NCBI GenBank assembly: GCA_017548445.1
Contig: JAFYZZ010000093.1
Span: forward strand, 1-64,000
Reading direction: 5' to 3'
From: Bacteroidales bacterium
GTDB lineage: Bacteria > Bacteroidota > Bacteroidia > Bacteroidales > UBA932
DNA length: 64,000 nt
Numbering within the stretch: the stretch's first letter is position 1; each line of letters begins with the position of its first letter. Below are positions 7,141-15,487 of this stretch, in pieces. The notes beneath the pieces were generated by a model, which had not been told where the DNA came from, did not search any database, and worked only from the letters and a program-made list of their open reading frames with translations. Made by a program: the position numbers and the translations under genes.

Positions 7141-7599
7141 GACCATCAGGATTTCCTCCCCGTGGTCTTCGACGGGCTCGAACCCGGCCTGCCTGTACAT
7201 CTGCAGGGCGTAATTCGCCTTCTGGACCGACAGCGACACCCGCCCATAGCCGTCCAGGCGGAGCAGCTCCACCATCCGCGCCAACAGCTGCGTGCCGATA
7301 CCCCGGCCGCGATAGTCCCGGTAGAGCGAGATGGCGAGCGAGGGTGTCTGGTCGTCGACGTGCCCATAGTCGTCCATAATTCGGGTCCACACGGCCCCGA
7401 CGACCTTCCCGTCCGCTTCCGCCACGAGGCAGCGGTCGTCGGGCTTCCGCCCGAAATCGCGCACGTAAAGCTGCAGGTCCTCGTTATGGACGATGTCCCT
7501 GGGCGGCGCAGGCATGCCTTCCGGAACGAAGATGGCTTCGTACAGGAAATCCTCCAGCAGCGGAATCTCCTCCGGCCGTATTTCGCGGATCAGCACCAT
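7129..7599 (-). CDS. GNAT-family N-acetyltransferase
   Basis: 156 residues from the ATG at 7599. It carries the GNAT core: a strand-helix start (IREIRPEEIPLLEDFLYEA), the acetyl-CoA-binding loop YRDYRGRGIGTQLLARMVE (R/Q-x-x-G-x-G/A type), and the late LSVQKANYALQMYRQAGFEPVE region. The substrate cannot be told. The ATG overlaps the stop of the outer-membrane protein gene as ATGA, so the two are translationally coupled; that also decides the start, since a longer frame upstream would overlap it widely. Confidence 0.88.
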   Translation of the reverse strand: MVLIREIRPEEIPLLEDFLYEAIFVPEGMPAPPRDIVHNEDLQLYVRDFGRKPDDRCLVAEADGKVVGAVWTRIMDDYGHVDDQTPSLAISLYRDYRGRGIGTQLLARMVELLRLDGYGRVSLSVQKANYALQMYRQAGFEPVEDHGEEILMVLAI

Positions 7600-8312
7600 C
7601 AGAACGCGATGCTGATGCCTCCGCACACGCTCAACAGCCACCGGATGGAACGGTCCTTCGATTCGGTCTGGCCGGAGATCGTATCGATCGTGAGCGTGTG
7701 AACCCGGTAAGTGTCGGTCAGGACATAATGGAAGGCGGGACTGAGACTTAGGTTCACCCGTCCGACCGGATAGTTGAATGCCATTCCGCCGTCCAGCGCA
7801 AGGAAGAAGGGAGAGCCGTTTTCAGTATAACGCTCGGTCCTAAACTGGCGGTCGGTTGAAACGTGCAGCCCGCTTTTCGATGAGGCAACATACCCGGGTG
7901 TGAGGCCGAAATAAAACTCCGTTCCCCTATTCAGGTTCAGCAGGAAACCGGCCAACGCACTGCGCAGTCCGCCGCCGGTCTCGACACTTCTTCGGGCACC
8001 CCGGAAACCGTCTTCCGGCAGGCTGCCTTCCTTTTTGTTCCACCGGAAAGCCAGGGCAAGGGGCACGCCGAAAGTATGATCCAGTTTGGCGGTATAAGGC
8101 GTATACTGCAGCCCGGTCTGGATTCCCAAACCGTTGGAATAGAACTTATGATAAGTCAATCCGAGCGTAATCTCTCCGCTGAAATCCCGGTCCATCGGAA
8201 CCAGGACTCCGGCTGTAACGCCCATCTCCCTGGAGGACAGATTCCGGACCTGGGCTGAAGCAACGTTTGCGAACAAGGCAAAAAGTGAAACCGTTAAAAA
8301 AATCTTCTTCAT
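7599..8312 (-). CDS. Outer-membrane beta-barrel-like protein
   Basis: 237 residues. A signal peptide (MKKIFLTVSLFALFANVASAQ) is followed by alternating short strands with aromatic ends, for example GEITLGLTYHKFYSNGLGIQTGLQYTPY and ALDGGMAFNYPVGRVNLSLSPAFHY, as in small porin-fold outer-membrane proteins. No enzymatic motif. I chose the ATG at 8312; 8315 is also possible. On the minus strand a TATCTTCG box near 8330 could be the -7 element. It is first in a two-gene unit with the acetyltransferase. Confidence 0.75.
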   Translation of the reverse strand: MKKIFLTVSLFALFANVASAQVRNLSSREMGVTAGVLVPMDRDFSGEITLGLTYHKFYSNGLGIQTGLQYTPYTAKLDHTFGVPLALAFRWNKKEGSLPEDGFRGARRSVETGGGLRSALAGFLLNLNRGTEFYFGLTPGYVASSKSGLHVSTDRQFRTERYTENGSPFFLALDGGMAFNYPVGRVNLSLSPAFHYVLTDTYRVHTLTIDTISGQTESKDRSIRWLLSVCGGISIAF

Positions 8313-8355
8313 CATTTCCGCCGCGAAGATACGCATTTTTCCGCCAGGTTTTTCA

Positions 8356-8363
8356 TAACTTTG
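8356..8363 (+). promoter_or_regulatory. -7 promoter element very close to a start codon
   Basis: TAACTTTG, followed by CGTGT and then the ATG at 8369. The expected transcript start is within about 2 nt of the ATG, so the mRNA would be nearly leaderless. Confidence 0.55.
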
Positions 8364-8368
8364 CGTGT

Positions 8369-8707
8369 ATGGAAATCAACGTCTATTCGCAATACTTCGA
8401 GGCGCAGGGGGTCTTTTCCGGCGTGGAGCGCCGGGGGGCGCTGGTCCTGCTTGTCTCCGACTCCGAGGCCGGCAACATTTCGTATCGGGCCGCGGTGTCC
8501 TTCTTCCCGCACCGCGATGAAGAAGACTTCGCCGTATCCTACGACGCCTGTTTCGAAAAGGAACTCTACCGCGCCGCCGGCCGCAGGTCCCGCAAACGCG
8601 AAGCCGCCCTGCTGGAAACCCTCCCGGCCGAGATTGACGCCCTCGCCGCAGAACACGGCGCCACGGTACTCTGGGATCGCCCCCTCTCCGACGCCCGTCG
8701 GGACTAG
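8369..8707 (+). CDS. Small hypothetical protein
   Basis: 112 residues without signal peptide or membrane helix. It starts with a strand-rich half (YFEAQGVFSGVERRGALVLLVSDSE, then FFPHRDEEDFAVSY) and ends in a charged helix. No family recognised. The promoter box ends 5 nt before the ATG, which favours this start over the longer upstream frame. It converges with the PurF-like gene, 4 bp apart. Confidence 0.65.
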   Translation: MEINVYSQYFEAQGVFSGVERRGALVLLVSDSEAGNISYRAAVSFFPHRDEEDFAVSYDACFEKELYRAAGRRSRKREAALLETLPAEIDALAAEHGATVLWDRPLSDARRD

Positions 8708-8711
8708 TTCC

Positions 8712-10463
8712 CTACAGCACGTGCTCCAGGAGGCCGGAGCGCTCGACGTAGTCCACGAAGGCGCGGTTGACCAGGCGGACGCCGCCGGGCGTGGGATAAT
8801 GGCCGGTGAAATACCAGTCGCCGGGATGGTCGGGACAAGCCAGGTGAAGGCCCAGGATGCTCTGGAAGACCAGTTCGACCGGCGCCTCCATCCCCTCCGG
8901 ACGCAACATCTCCACGATCTTCGCATTGATCTCCTCCACGGTGAAAGGCGCATAGATGGCGCGCACGAAATTCTCGCCGGCGTCCTCCTGCCGCTTGCAT
9001 TTCCAATACGTATCCGCGACGATATCCAGCCGGCAGCGCTCCCGCAGCAGCTCGATGGCCGCCCGGAAGGCGCACAGCTCCTCCAGGTGCGACATATCGA
9101 TGCCGTAGTAGTCCGGATAGCGGATCTGTGGCGAGCTGGACACCATCACGATCTTCTTCGGATGCAGCCGGTCCAGGATCTTGAAGATGCTCTCGCGCAG
9201 GGTCGTTCCCCGCACGATGCTGTCGTCGATGACGACCAGGTTGTCCTCGTAAGGCCGCAGCGAGCCGTAGCTGATGTCATAGACGTGCGCGGCCAGGTCG
9301 TTCCGCTCGGAATTGTCCGTGATGAAGGTGCGCAGCTTGATGTCCTTCCAGACCACCTTCTCGATCCGCACTTCCCCGTGCTGCTTGCGGAAACCGTCGG
9401 TGATCCCGAAGAAAGCCACCTCCGCCGTGTTGGGGATATAGGAGAACACCGTGTGCTCCAGGTCGCCGCCGACGGCCTTCAGGATGGGCTGGATCAGCTG
9501 CTCGCCCAGGCACTTGCGCTCCCGGTAGATGTCGCGGTCGGAGCCCCGGCTGAAATAAATCCGCTCGAACGAGCAGGCGCTGAGCTTCTGCGCCGGCAGG
9601 ATCTGCTCCAGGCGGCTCTCCCCGTTCCTGCGCACGATGAGGGACTCCCCGGGCTGCAGTTCGCAGATGTCGGAGCACTCCAGGTTGAAGGTGGTCTGCA
9701 GGACGGGCCGCTCGCTCGCCACGGCCACGATCTCCTCGTCGCGATAATAGAACGCCGGGCGGATGCCCCAGGGGTCGCGCACGGCGAACATCTCGCCGCT
9801 GCCCGTCAGGCCGCACATCACATAACCCCCGTCGAAGTGGGTCATCGTCGTGCGTAACACATTGGCCATATTGACGTTGTCGTCGATGTGCCGGGTGACG
9901 TCCATCCCCTCCAGCCCCTGCTCTTTCGCCTCCACGAAGAGGCGCTCCACCTCGCGGTCCAGACGGTGTCCCATCAGTTCGAGCGTTATGTAGGCGTCAC
10001 CATAGAGCCGGGGCGACTGCCCCTGGGCGGTCAGGAAACCGAACACCTCATCGATGTTGGTCATATTGAAATTGCCGCACAGGCAGAGGTTCTTCGCCCG
10101 CCAGTTGTTGCGGCGCAGGAATGGATGCACGTAGGTCAGGCCGCTCTTTCCCGTGGTGGAATAGCGCAGGTGCCCCATAAACAGCTGGCCTGCGACCGCC
10201 GGGTTGCCCACCTTCTTGAAGATCTCCGTGATGGCGTCCGATCCTTCGGCCCGCTCGCGGAACATATACTCGGTGCCGACTTCCGCGTCCAGGTTCACGT
10301 AGGCCAGGCCCGCGCCCTCTTGTCCGCGATTGTGCTGCTTCTCCATCAGCAGATAGAGCTTGTCCAGCCCGTAGCGGCCCGTACCGTATTTCTGACGATA
10401 GTATTCCAGCGGTTTCAGCAGGCGGATCATCGCCACGCCGCACTCGTGTTTGAGATCTTCCAT
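8712..10463 (-). CDS. Amidophosphoribosyltransferase-like protein (long Bacteroidetes type)
   Basis: 583 residues. The N-terminal class II glutamine amidotransferase domain has its nucleophile at C8 (HECGVAM), after a seven-residue propeptide of the kind removed in PurF. The C-terminal part has the phosphoribosyltransferase PRPP loop VVIDDSIVRGTT at about residues 405-418. PurF makes phosphoribosylamine from PRPP and glutamine at the head of purine synthesis. This form is about 80-100 residues longer than classical PurF and may be a paralogue with a modified role. It follows asnB by 41 nt in a block devoted to glutamine use. Confidence 0.85.
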   Translation of the reverse strand: MEDLKHECGVAMIRLLKPLEYYRQKYGTGRYGLDKLYLLMEKQHNRGQEGAGLAYVNLDAEVGTEYMFRERAEGSDAITEIFKKVGNPAVAGQLFMGHLRYSTTGKSGLTYVHPFLRRNNWRAKNLCLCGNFNMTNIDEVFGFLTAQGQSPRLYGDAYITLELMGHRLDREVERLFVEAKEQGLEGMDVTRHIDDNVNMANVLRTTMTHFDGGYVMCGLTGSGEMFAVRDPWGIRPAFYYRDEEIVAVASERPVLQTTFNLECSDICELQPGESLIVRRNGESRLEQILPAQKLSACSFERIYFSRGSDRDIYRERKCLGEQLIQPILKAVGGDLEHTVFSYIPNTAEVAFFGITDGFRKQHGEVRIEKVVWKDIKLRTFITDNSERNDLAAHVYDISYGSLRPYEDNLVVIDDSIVRGTTLRESIFKILDRLHPKKIVMVSSSPQIRYPDYYGIDMSHLEELCAFRAAIELLRERCRLDIVADTYWKCKRQEDAGENFVRAIYAPFTVEEINAKIVEMLRPEGMEAPVELVFQSILGLHLACPDHPGDWYFTGHYPTPGGVRLVNRAFVDYVERSGLLEHVL

Positions 10464-10504
10464 ACGGGCTGCAAAATTACTGTTTTTTCGGCAAAAATCC
10501 TGCA

Positions 10505-12169
10505 TTAAATCGCGTGTTCGTGCACCCCTGCGACGGCCCGGCCGCTGGGTTCGTTCAGGTTCTTGAAGGCGGCGTCCCACTCCAGGGCGACGGCGGTCGA
10601 GCAGGCCACGCTGGCCTCGCTGGGCACGCACAGGGCCGCGGAATTGCTCGGGAAGAGCTCGGAGAAAATGCTCCGGTAGTAGTACTCCTCCTTGTTCTTC
10701 GGCGTGTGGATCGGGAAGCGCTCCGCGGCGTGCGCCATCTGGTCGTCGCTCACCGCCTCGGAGGTGAGCTTCTTCAGCGTGTCGATCCAGCTGTACCCCA
10801 CTCCGTCGGAGAACTGCTCCTTCTGCCGCCAGGCCACTTCCGCCGGCAGCATATCGGCAAACGCTTCGCGGACGATCCTTTTCTCGATGGTCCCGCCCGG
10901 ACACATCTTGGCGGCGGGATTCAGGCGCATAGCCACGTCCAGGAACTCCTTGTCCAGGAAGGGCACACGTCCCTCCACGCCCCAGGCGGACAGGCTCTTG
11001 TTGGCCCGCAGGCAGTCGTAAAGGTGGAGTTTGGAGAGCTTGCGCACCGTCTCCTCGTGGAAAGCGCGCGCGTCGGGCGCCTTGTGGAAGTAGAGGTAGC
11101 CGCCGAATATCTCGTCCGCCCCCTCGCCGGAAAGCACCATCTTGATGCCCATCGACTTGATCACGCGCGCCAGCAGGTACATCGGCGTGGAGGCGCGGAT
11201 GGTCGTGACGTCGTAGGACTCCGTGAAGTAGATCACGTCGCGGATGGCGTCCAGGCCCTCCTGGATGGTATAGTTGATCTCGTGGTGCACGGTGCCGATG
11301 TGCTCCGCCACCTTCCGCGCCTTCTCCAGGTCCGGCGCACCCTTCAGCCCCACGGCGAAGGAATGCAGCCGCGGCCACCAGGCCCGCGTCCTCGAATCGT
11401 CCTCGATGCGCATCGCGCTGTATTTCTCGGCGATGGCCGAGATCACGGACGAGTCCAGGCCTCCGGACAGCAGCACGCCGTAGGGGACATCGGACATCAG
11501 CTGGCGCTTCACGGCGTCCAGCAGCGCTTCCCGTACTTCCAGGGTGGAGGCGGGGCCGTCCTTGACGGCCTCATACTCCATCCAGTCGCGGGTGTACCAG
11601 CGCTTCATCCCGGGTTCTCGGCTCCACCAGCAGTGTCCCGGCAGGAAGGGCTCGTAGCGCTCGCACTCCCCTTCCAGGGCCTTCAGTTCGGAAGCCACGT
11701 AAATCTTCCCGTCAGGGTCGTAGCCGATGTACAAGGGAATCACCCCGATGGGGTCCCGCGCAATCAAGAAGGCGTCCTTCTCCGCGTCGTAGAGCGCGAA
11801 GGCGAAGATGCCGCTCAGTTCCTCCAGGAAGTCGGGGCCCTTGTCGCGGTACAGCGCGAGAATCACCTCGCAGTCGCTGCCCGTCCGGAAGTCATACTTC
11901 CCTGCATAGCGGCGGCGGATCTCCTGGTGGTTGTAGATCTCGCCGTTCACGGCCAGGATCTGCTTCCCGTCCGGCGAGACGAGCGGCTGCCCGCCCGACT
12001 CCGGGTCCACGATGCTGAGGCGCTCGTGGGCCAGCACGGCGCTCCAGCCGCACCAGATGCCGCTCCAGTCCGGGCCGCGGTGGCGGATCCGGCGGCTCAT
12101 CTCCAGGGCCTTCCGGCGCAGGGCCTCGGTCTGCTCAGCGACATTGAATATTCCGACTATTCCACACAT
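10505..12169 (-). CDS. asnB: Asparagine synthetase B, glutamine-hydrolysing
   Basis: 554 residues. The ATG at 12169 puts the catalytic cysteine at position 2 (MCGIVGIF), as maturation requires, so it is preferred over the longer frame. The glutaminase domain carries the GEIYNHQEIR region. The synthetase domain has the ATP-pyrophosphatase motif SGGLDSSVIS. It converts aspartate, glutamine and ATP to asparagine. It starts one nucleotide after the amtB stop codon, so the two are co-translated or at least co-transcribed. Confidence 0.95.
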   Translation of the reverse strand: MCGIVGIFNVAEQTEALRRKALEMSRRIRHRGPDWSGIWCGWSAVLAHERLSIVDPESGGQPLVSPDGKQILAVNGEIYNHQEIRRRYAGKYDFRTGSDCEVILALYRDKGPDFLEELSGIFAFALYDAEKDAFLIARDPIGVIPLYIGYDPDGKIYVASELKALEGECERYEPFLPGHCWWSREPGMKRWYTRDWMEYEAVKDGPASTLEVREALLDAVKRQLMSDVPYGVLLSGGLDSSVISAIAEKYSAMRIEDDSRTRAWWPRLHSFAVGLKGAPDLEKARKVAEHIGTVHHEINYTIQEGLDAIRDVIYFTESYDVTTIRASTPMYLLARVIKSMGIKMVLSGEGADEIFGGYLYFHKAPDARAFHEETVRKLSKLHLYDCLRANKSLSAWGVEGRVPFLDKEFLDVAMRLNPAAKMCPGGTIEKRIVREAFADMLPAEVAWRQKEQFSDGVGYSWIDTLKKLTSEAVSDDQMAHAAERFPIHTPKNKEEYYYRSIFSELFPSNSAALCVPSEASVACSTAVALEWDAAFKNLNEPSGRAVAGVHEHAI

Positions 12170-12170
12170 A

Positions 12171-13388
12171 TCAGTTATAGCAACTTTCGCCGTGTTCGTA
12201 GATGTCGAGGCCTTCTTCCTCAACACGCTTGCCCACACGCAGGCCGTGGAGTTTCTTGATGCCGAAGAAGAGCAGGATGCCGGTCGCGGCGGCCCAGAGG
12301 TCGATGACCAGGATGCCGAGGCACTGGATGCCGAAGAAATGCCAGCCGCCTCCGTAGAGAACGCCGCCGTCCGTGGCCAGCAGGCCCGTCAGGAGCGTGC
12401 CCAGGATGCCGCAGACGCCGTGGACGCTGGAGGCGCCCACCGGGTCATCGATATGCAACTTGCGGTCGATGAATTCAATCGCGAACACCAGCACGGTGCC
12501 GCAAATCAGGCCGATGACGACCGCCCCGAGGGGAGATACCACATCACAGCCCGCCGTGATGCCGACCAAGCCGGCCAGGATGCCGTTGAGCATCAGGGAG
12601 AGCGACGGCTTGCCGTACTTGAGCCAGGTCAGGAACATCGTGGCCACGCCGCCGGCGGCAGCCGCCAGGTTGGTGGTCAGGAACACGTGCGAGATGGCCG
12701 TGCGGTTCACCTCGCCGGAGGCGGCCAGCTGCGAACCCGGGTTGAAGCCGAACCAGCCCATCCAGAGGATAAACACGCCGAGGGCGGCCATCGTCAGGTT
12801 GTGGCCGGGAATGGCGCGGCTCTTTCCGTCCGGGGCATACTTGCCGATACGGGGGCCGAGCGCGATCGCACCGATGAGGGCCAGTACGCCGCCTACGCTG
12901 TGGACGATCGCCGAGCCGGCAAAATCGTGGAAGCCCAGCTCGCTAAGCCAGCCGCCGCCCCAGGTCCAGTGGCCCTCGACCGGGTAGATAAACAGTGATA
13001 TAAACGCGCTGTAAACCAGATACATAGAGAACTTCGTACGCTCGGCCATCGCACCGCTCACGATGGTGGCGGAAGTGGCGCAGAACACGGTCTCGAAAAT
13101 CAGGAAACCCTCCACGGGAAGGTCGCTTTTGTAGAAGGAAAGGTCTCCCCAGTTGGGGGCGCCGATGAAGCCGGCGCCGTCGTTGCCGAACATAAAGCCG
13201 AAACCGATAAACCAGAACAGCAGGGAGCCGAACATAAAGTCCACGAAATTCTTCATCAGGATGTTCGCCGTGTTCTTGCTGCGGGTGAAACCCGCCTCGC
13301 ACAGCGCGAAACCCGGTTGCATAAAGAAAACCAGCATCGCGGCCAACAACATCCAGACAGTATCGAGGGATATGGCTATATCTTCCAT
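12171..13388 (-). CDS. amtB: Ammonium transporter
   Basis: 405 residues with about eleven hydrophobic helices and no cleaved signal peptide. Family features are the N-terminal WMLLAAMLVFFMQPGFALCEAG, FDFAGSAIVHSVGG and DDPVGASSVHGVCGILG segments, which include the paired pore histidines. It moves ammonium or ammonia across the inner membrane. The P-II gene lies 32 nt upstream; the amt/P-II pairing is conserved widely, with P-II plugging the channel when nitrogen is ample. Confidence 0.95.
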   Translation of the reverse strand: MEDIAISLDTVWMLLAAMLVFFMQPGFALCEAGFTRSKNTANILMKNFVDFMFGSLLFWFIGFGFMFGNDGAGFIGAPNWGDLSFYKSDLPVEGFLIFETVFCATSATIVSGAMAERTKFSMYLVYSAFISLFIYPVEGHWTWGGGWLSELGFHDFAGSAIVHSVGGVLALIGAIALGPRIGKYAPDGKSRAIPGHNLTMAALGVFILWMGWFGFNPGSQLAASGEVNRTAISHVFLTTNLAAAAGGVATMFLTWLKYGKPSLSLMLNGILAGLVGITAGCDVVSPLGAVVIGLICGTVLVFAIEFIDRKLHIDDPVGASSVHGVCGILGTLLTGLLATDGGVLYGGGWHFFGIQCLGILVIDLWAAATGILLFFGIKKLHGLRVGKRVEEEGLDIYEHGESCYN

Positions 13389-13420
13389 AAGGCATTCACT
13401 TTAAAGGTTCTACTACCACA

Positions 13421-13768
13421 CTACTTCTTGTCCCGCAGGACCGTGTCGCCGTGCTCCCCCGTGCGGATGGACCAGGTATCGATCACATCACTGATGAAAA
13501 TACGGCCGTCTCCGATCTCGCCCGTCGAGGCCGTCTCGAGGATGACCTTCACGGTCGGATCCACGAACTGGTCGCGGCACACGATGGTCAGCGCCACGCG
13601 CTCGATCACGTCCGTGGAATACTGGACGCCACGGTAGATGCGCTCCTCCCGGCTCTGGCCAATGCCGTGCACGTTGTGGTACTCGAACCAGTTGATGTCT
13701 GCGCCGAGCAAGGCCTCCTTGACCTCCTCGAACTTCGTCTTTCGGACGATCGCTTCAATCTTTTTCAT
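13421..13768 (-). CDS. P-II nitrogen regulatory protein
   Basis: 115 residues. It shows the N-terminal MKKIEAIVRKTKFEEVKEAL strand-helix, a T-loop region (SREERIYRGVQYSTD, tyrosines at 45 and 50) and the nucleotide-binding B-loop TGEIGDGRIF. P-II trimers sense ATP/ADP and 2-oxoglutarate and bind targets, above all the AmtB encoded next door. The T-loop sequence differs from the enterobacterial one, so uridylylation is uncertain. The protein could be GlnB or GlnK type. The gene follows a structured 111-bp gap after pyrG and a CAGTTAGT motif just before its ATG. Confidence 0.93.
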   Translation of the reverse strand: MKKIEAIVRKTKFEEVKEALLGADINWFEYHNVHGIGQSREERIYRGVQYSTDVIERVALTIVCRDQFVDPTVKVILETASTGEIGDGRIFISDVIDTWSIRTGEHGDTVLRDKK

Positions 13769-13824
13769 ACTACTAACTGACTATAAATGGTTAACAACTC
13801 TTTCAAAAAAACAAAAATCCCCCC

Positions 13825-13863
13825 TTACAAGCGAATTCTCAGTAATTCGCAAGTGCTTTGTAA
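13825..13863 (-). terminator. Hairpin between pyrG and the P-II gene
   Basis: On the minus strand TTACAA and GCGAATT pair with AATTCGC and TTGTAA around a 6-nt loop, with a 7-nt bulge on the 5' side. GGGGGG and a T-rich tract (ATTTTTGTTTTTTTG) follow. It may end the glnN-gltB-gltD-pyrG transcript or fold in the leader of the P-II gene. The U tract is not directly at the stem, so termination is uncertain. Confidence 0.45.
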
Positions 13864-13879
13864 TCAATATATTAAAAAT

Positions 13880-15487
13880 CTAGTTCTGCTGTGCTATGCA
13901 GGCCTTGACAAAACTCACGAAGAGCGGATGCGGATGCAGGACGGTTGAACTGTACTCCGGATGGAACTGGGTGCCGATGTACCAGCGGAGTTCCGGGATC
14001 TCCACGATCTCGACGAGGTCGGCGTCCGGATTCACCCCCACGCACTGCATCCCCGCCTTCTCATACGCCTCCCGGTAAGCATTGTTGAACTCGTAACGGT
14101 GGCGGTGGCGCTCCCGGATGGAAGCCTGCCCGCCATACGCCTCGCAGGCGCAGCTCCCGGGCCGGAGTTCGCAGGGATAGGCGCCGAGCCGCATCGTCCC
14201 GCCCATCTGCGTGATGTTCTTCTGCTCTTCCATCAGGTCGATCACGCCGTACGGCGTCGACGGGTTGATTTCCGTGCTGTCGGCGCCGGCAAGCCCCAGG
14301 ACGTCCCGGGCGAACTCGATCACCATCATCTGCATACCCAGGCAGATGCCGAAGCACGGAATGTCGTGCGTACGGGCATATTCCGCGGCGAGGATCTTCC
14401 CCGGAATCCCCCGCTGGCCGAAGCCCGGGCAGATTACGATTCCCGCCATTCCGGAGAGCTGCTCTGCCACGTTCTCTTTCGTAATCCCCTGGCTTCCAAC
14501 GAAGTGCGCCTTCACCTTCACGCCGTCGTAGATGCCGGCGAGGTTCAGGCTCTCCCGGATGCTCTTGTAGGCGTCCTGCAAGTCGTATTTGCCCACGAGG
14601 GCCACGTGCACCTCCCGGGTGGCGTTCTTCTGCTTCTCCAGGAAGTCGTGCCAGGACTTCATAGCGGGCGTCTCGCCCACAGGGATGCCGATCTTGCGCA
14701 GGATGGCGGCATCCAGCCCCTGGCGCTGCATATTCACGGGCACCTCGTAGATGCTGGGCAGGTCCTCGCTCTGCACGACGCACCCCAGGTCCACGTTGCA
14801 GAAGGAGGCGACCTTCATCCGCAGCGCGTCGTCGAGGTGGCGCTCGGTGCGGAGCACGAGGATGTCTGGCTGGATGCCCATACCCTGCAACTCCTTGACG
14901 CTGTGCTGCGTAGGCTTGGTTTTCAGTTCCTCGGCGGCTTTCAGGTAGGGCACATAGGTCAGATGCACGCATACGGCGTCGCGGCCCAGCTGCCAGCGCA
15001 GCTGGCGGATGGCCTCCATAAAGGGCGCGCTCTCGATGTCGCCGATGGTGCCTCCCACCTCCGTGATCACGAAGTCCAGTTCCTCCCCCGCCACGTCCTT
15101 GCGGAGCATCCGGCGCTTGATCTCGTCGGTGATATGGGGCACCACCTGGATGGTCTTGCCGAGGTAGTCGCCGTGGCGCTCGCGGTCGATGACCGTCTTG
15201 TAGATGCGCCCCGTGGTAATGGAGTTCTCGCGGGTGGTATGGATACCCGTAAAGCGCTCATAATGACCCAGGTCCAGGTCGGTCTCCATCCCGTCGTCGG
15301 TCACGTAGCACTCGCCGTGCTCGTAGGGGTTGAGCGTCCCGGGATCGATGTTGATATAGGGATCAAACTTCTGGATGGTGACCTTGAAGCCGCGCGCCTG
15401 CAGCAGCTTCCCGATGCTGGCGGAGATGATTCCTTTCCCCAGAGAGGAAACCACGCCGCCCGTGATAAAGATGTACTTGGTATTCAT
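13880..15487 (-). CDS. pyrG: CTP synthase
   Basis: 535 residues. The N-terminal amidoligase domain opens with KYIFITGGVVSSLGKGI, a P-loop that binds ATP. The C-terminal class I glutaminase domain has its nucleophile in CFGICLGMQ (near residue 380) and the HPE pair in GTQFHPEYSS. It makes CTP from UTP, ATP and glutamine. The start overlaps the gltD stop in ATGATGA; either ATG (15490 or 15487) may serve. Its place behind GS-GOGAT ties pyrimidine amination to glutamine supply. Confidence 0.96.
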   Translation of the reverse strand: MNTKYIFITGGVVSSLGKGIISASIGKLLQARGFKVTIQKFDPYINIDPGTLNPYEHGECYVTDDGMETDLDLGHYERFTGIHTTRENSITTGRIYKTVIDRERHGDYLGKTIQVVPHITDEIKRRMLRKDVAGEELDFVITEVGGTIGDIESAPFMEAIRQLRWQLGRDAVCVHLTYVPYLKAAEELKTKPTQHSVKELQGMGIQPDILVLRTERHLDDALRMKVASFCNVDLGCVVQSEDLPSIYEVPVNMQRQGLDAAILRKIGIPVGETPAMKSWHDFLEKQKNATREVHVALVGKYDLQDAYKSIRESLNLAGIYDGVKVKAHFVGSQGITKENVAEQLSGMAGIVICPGFGQRGIPGKILAAEYARTHDIPCFGICLGMQMMVIEFARDVLGLAGADSTEINPSTPYGVIDLMEEQKNITQMGGTMRLGAYPCELRPGSCACEAYGGQASIRERHRHRYEFNNAYREAYEKAGMQCVGVNPDADLVEIVEIPELRWYIGTQFHPEYSSTVLHPHPLFVSFVKACIAQQN

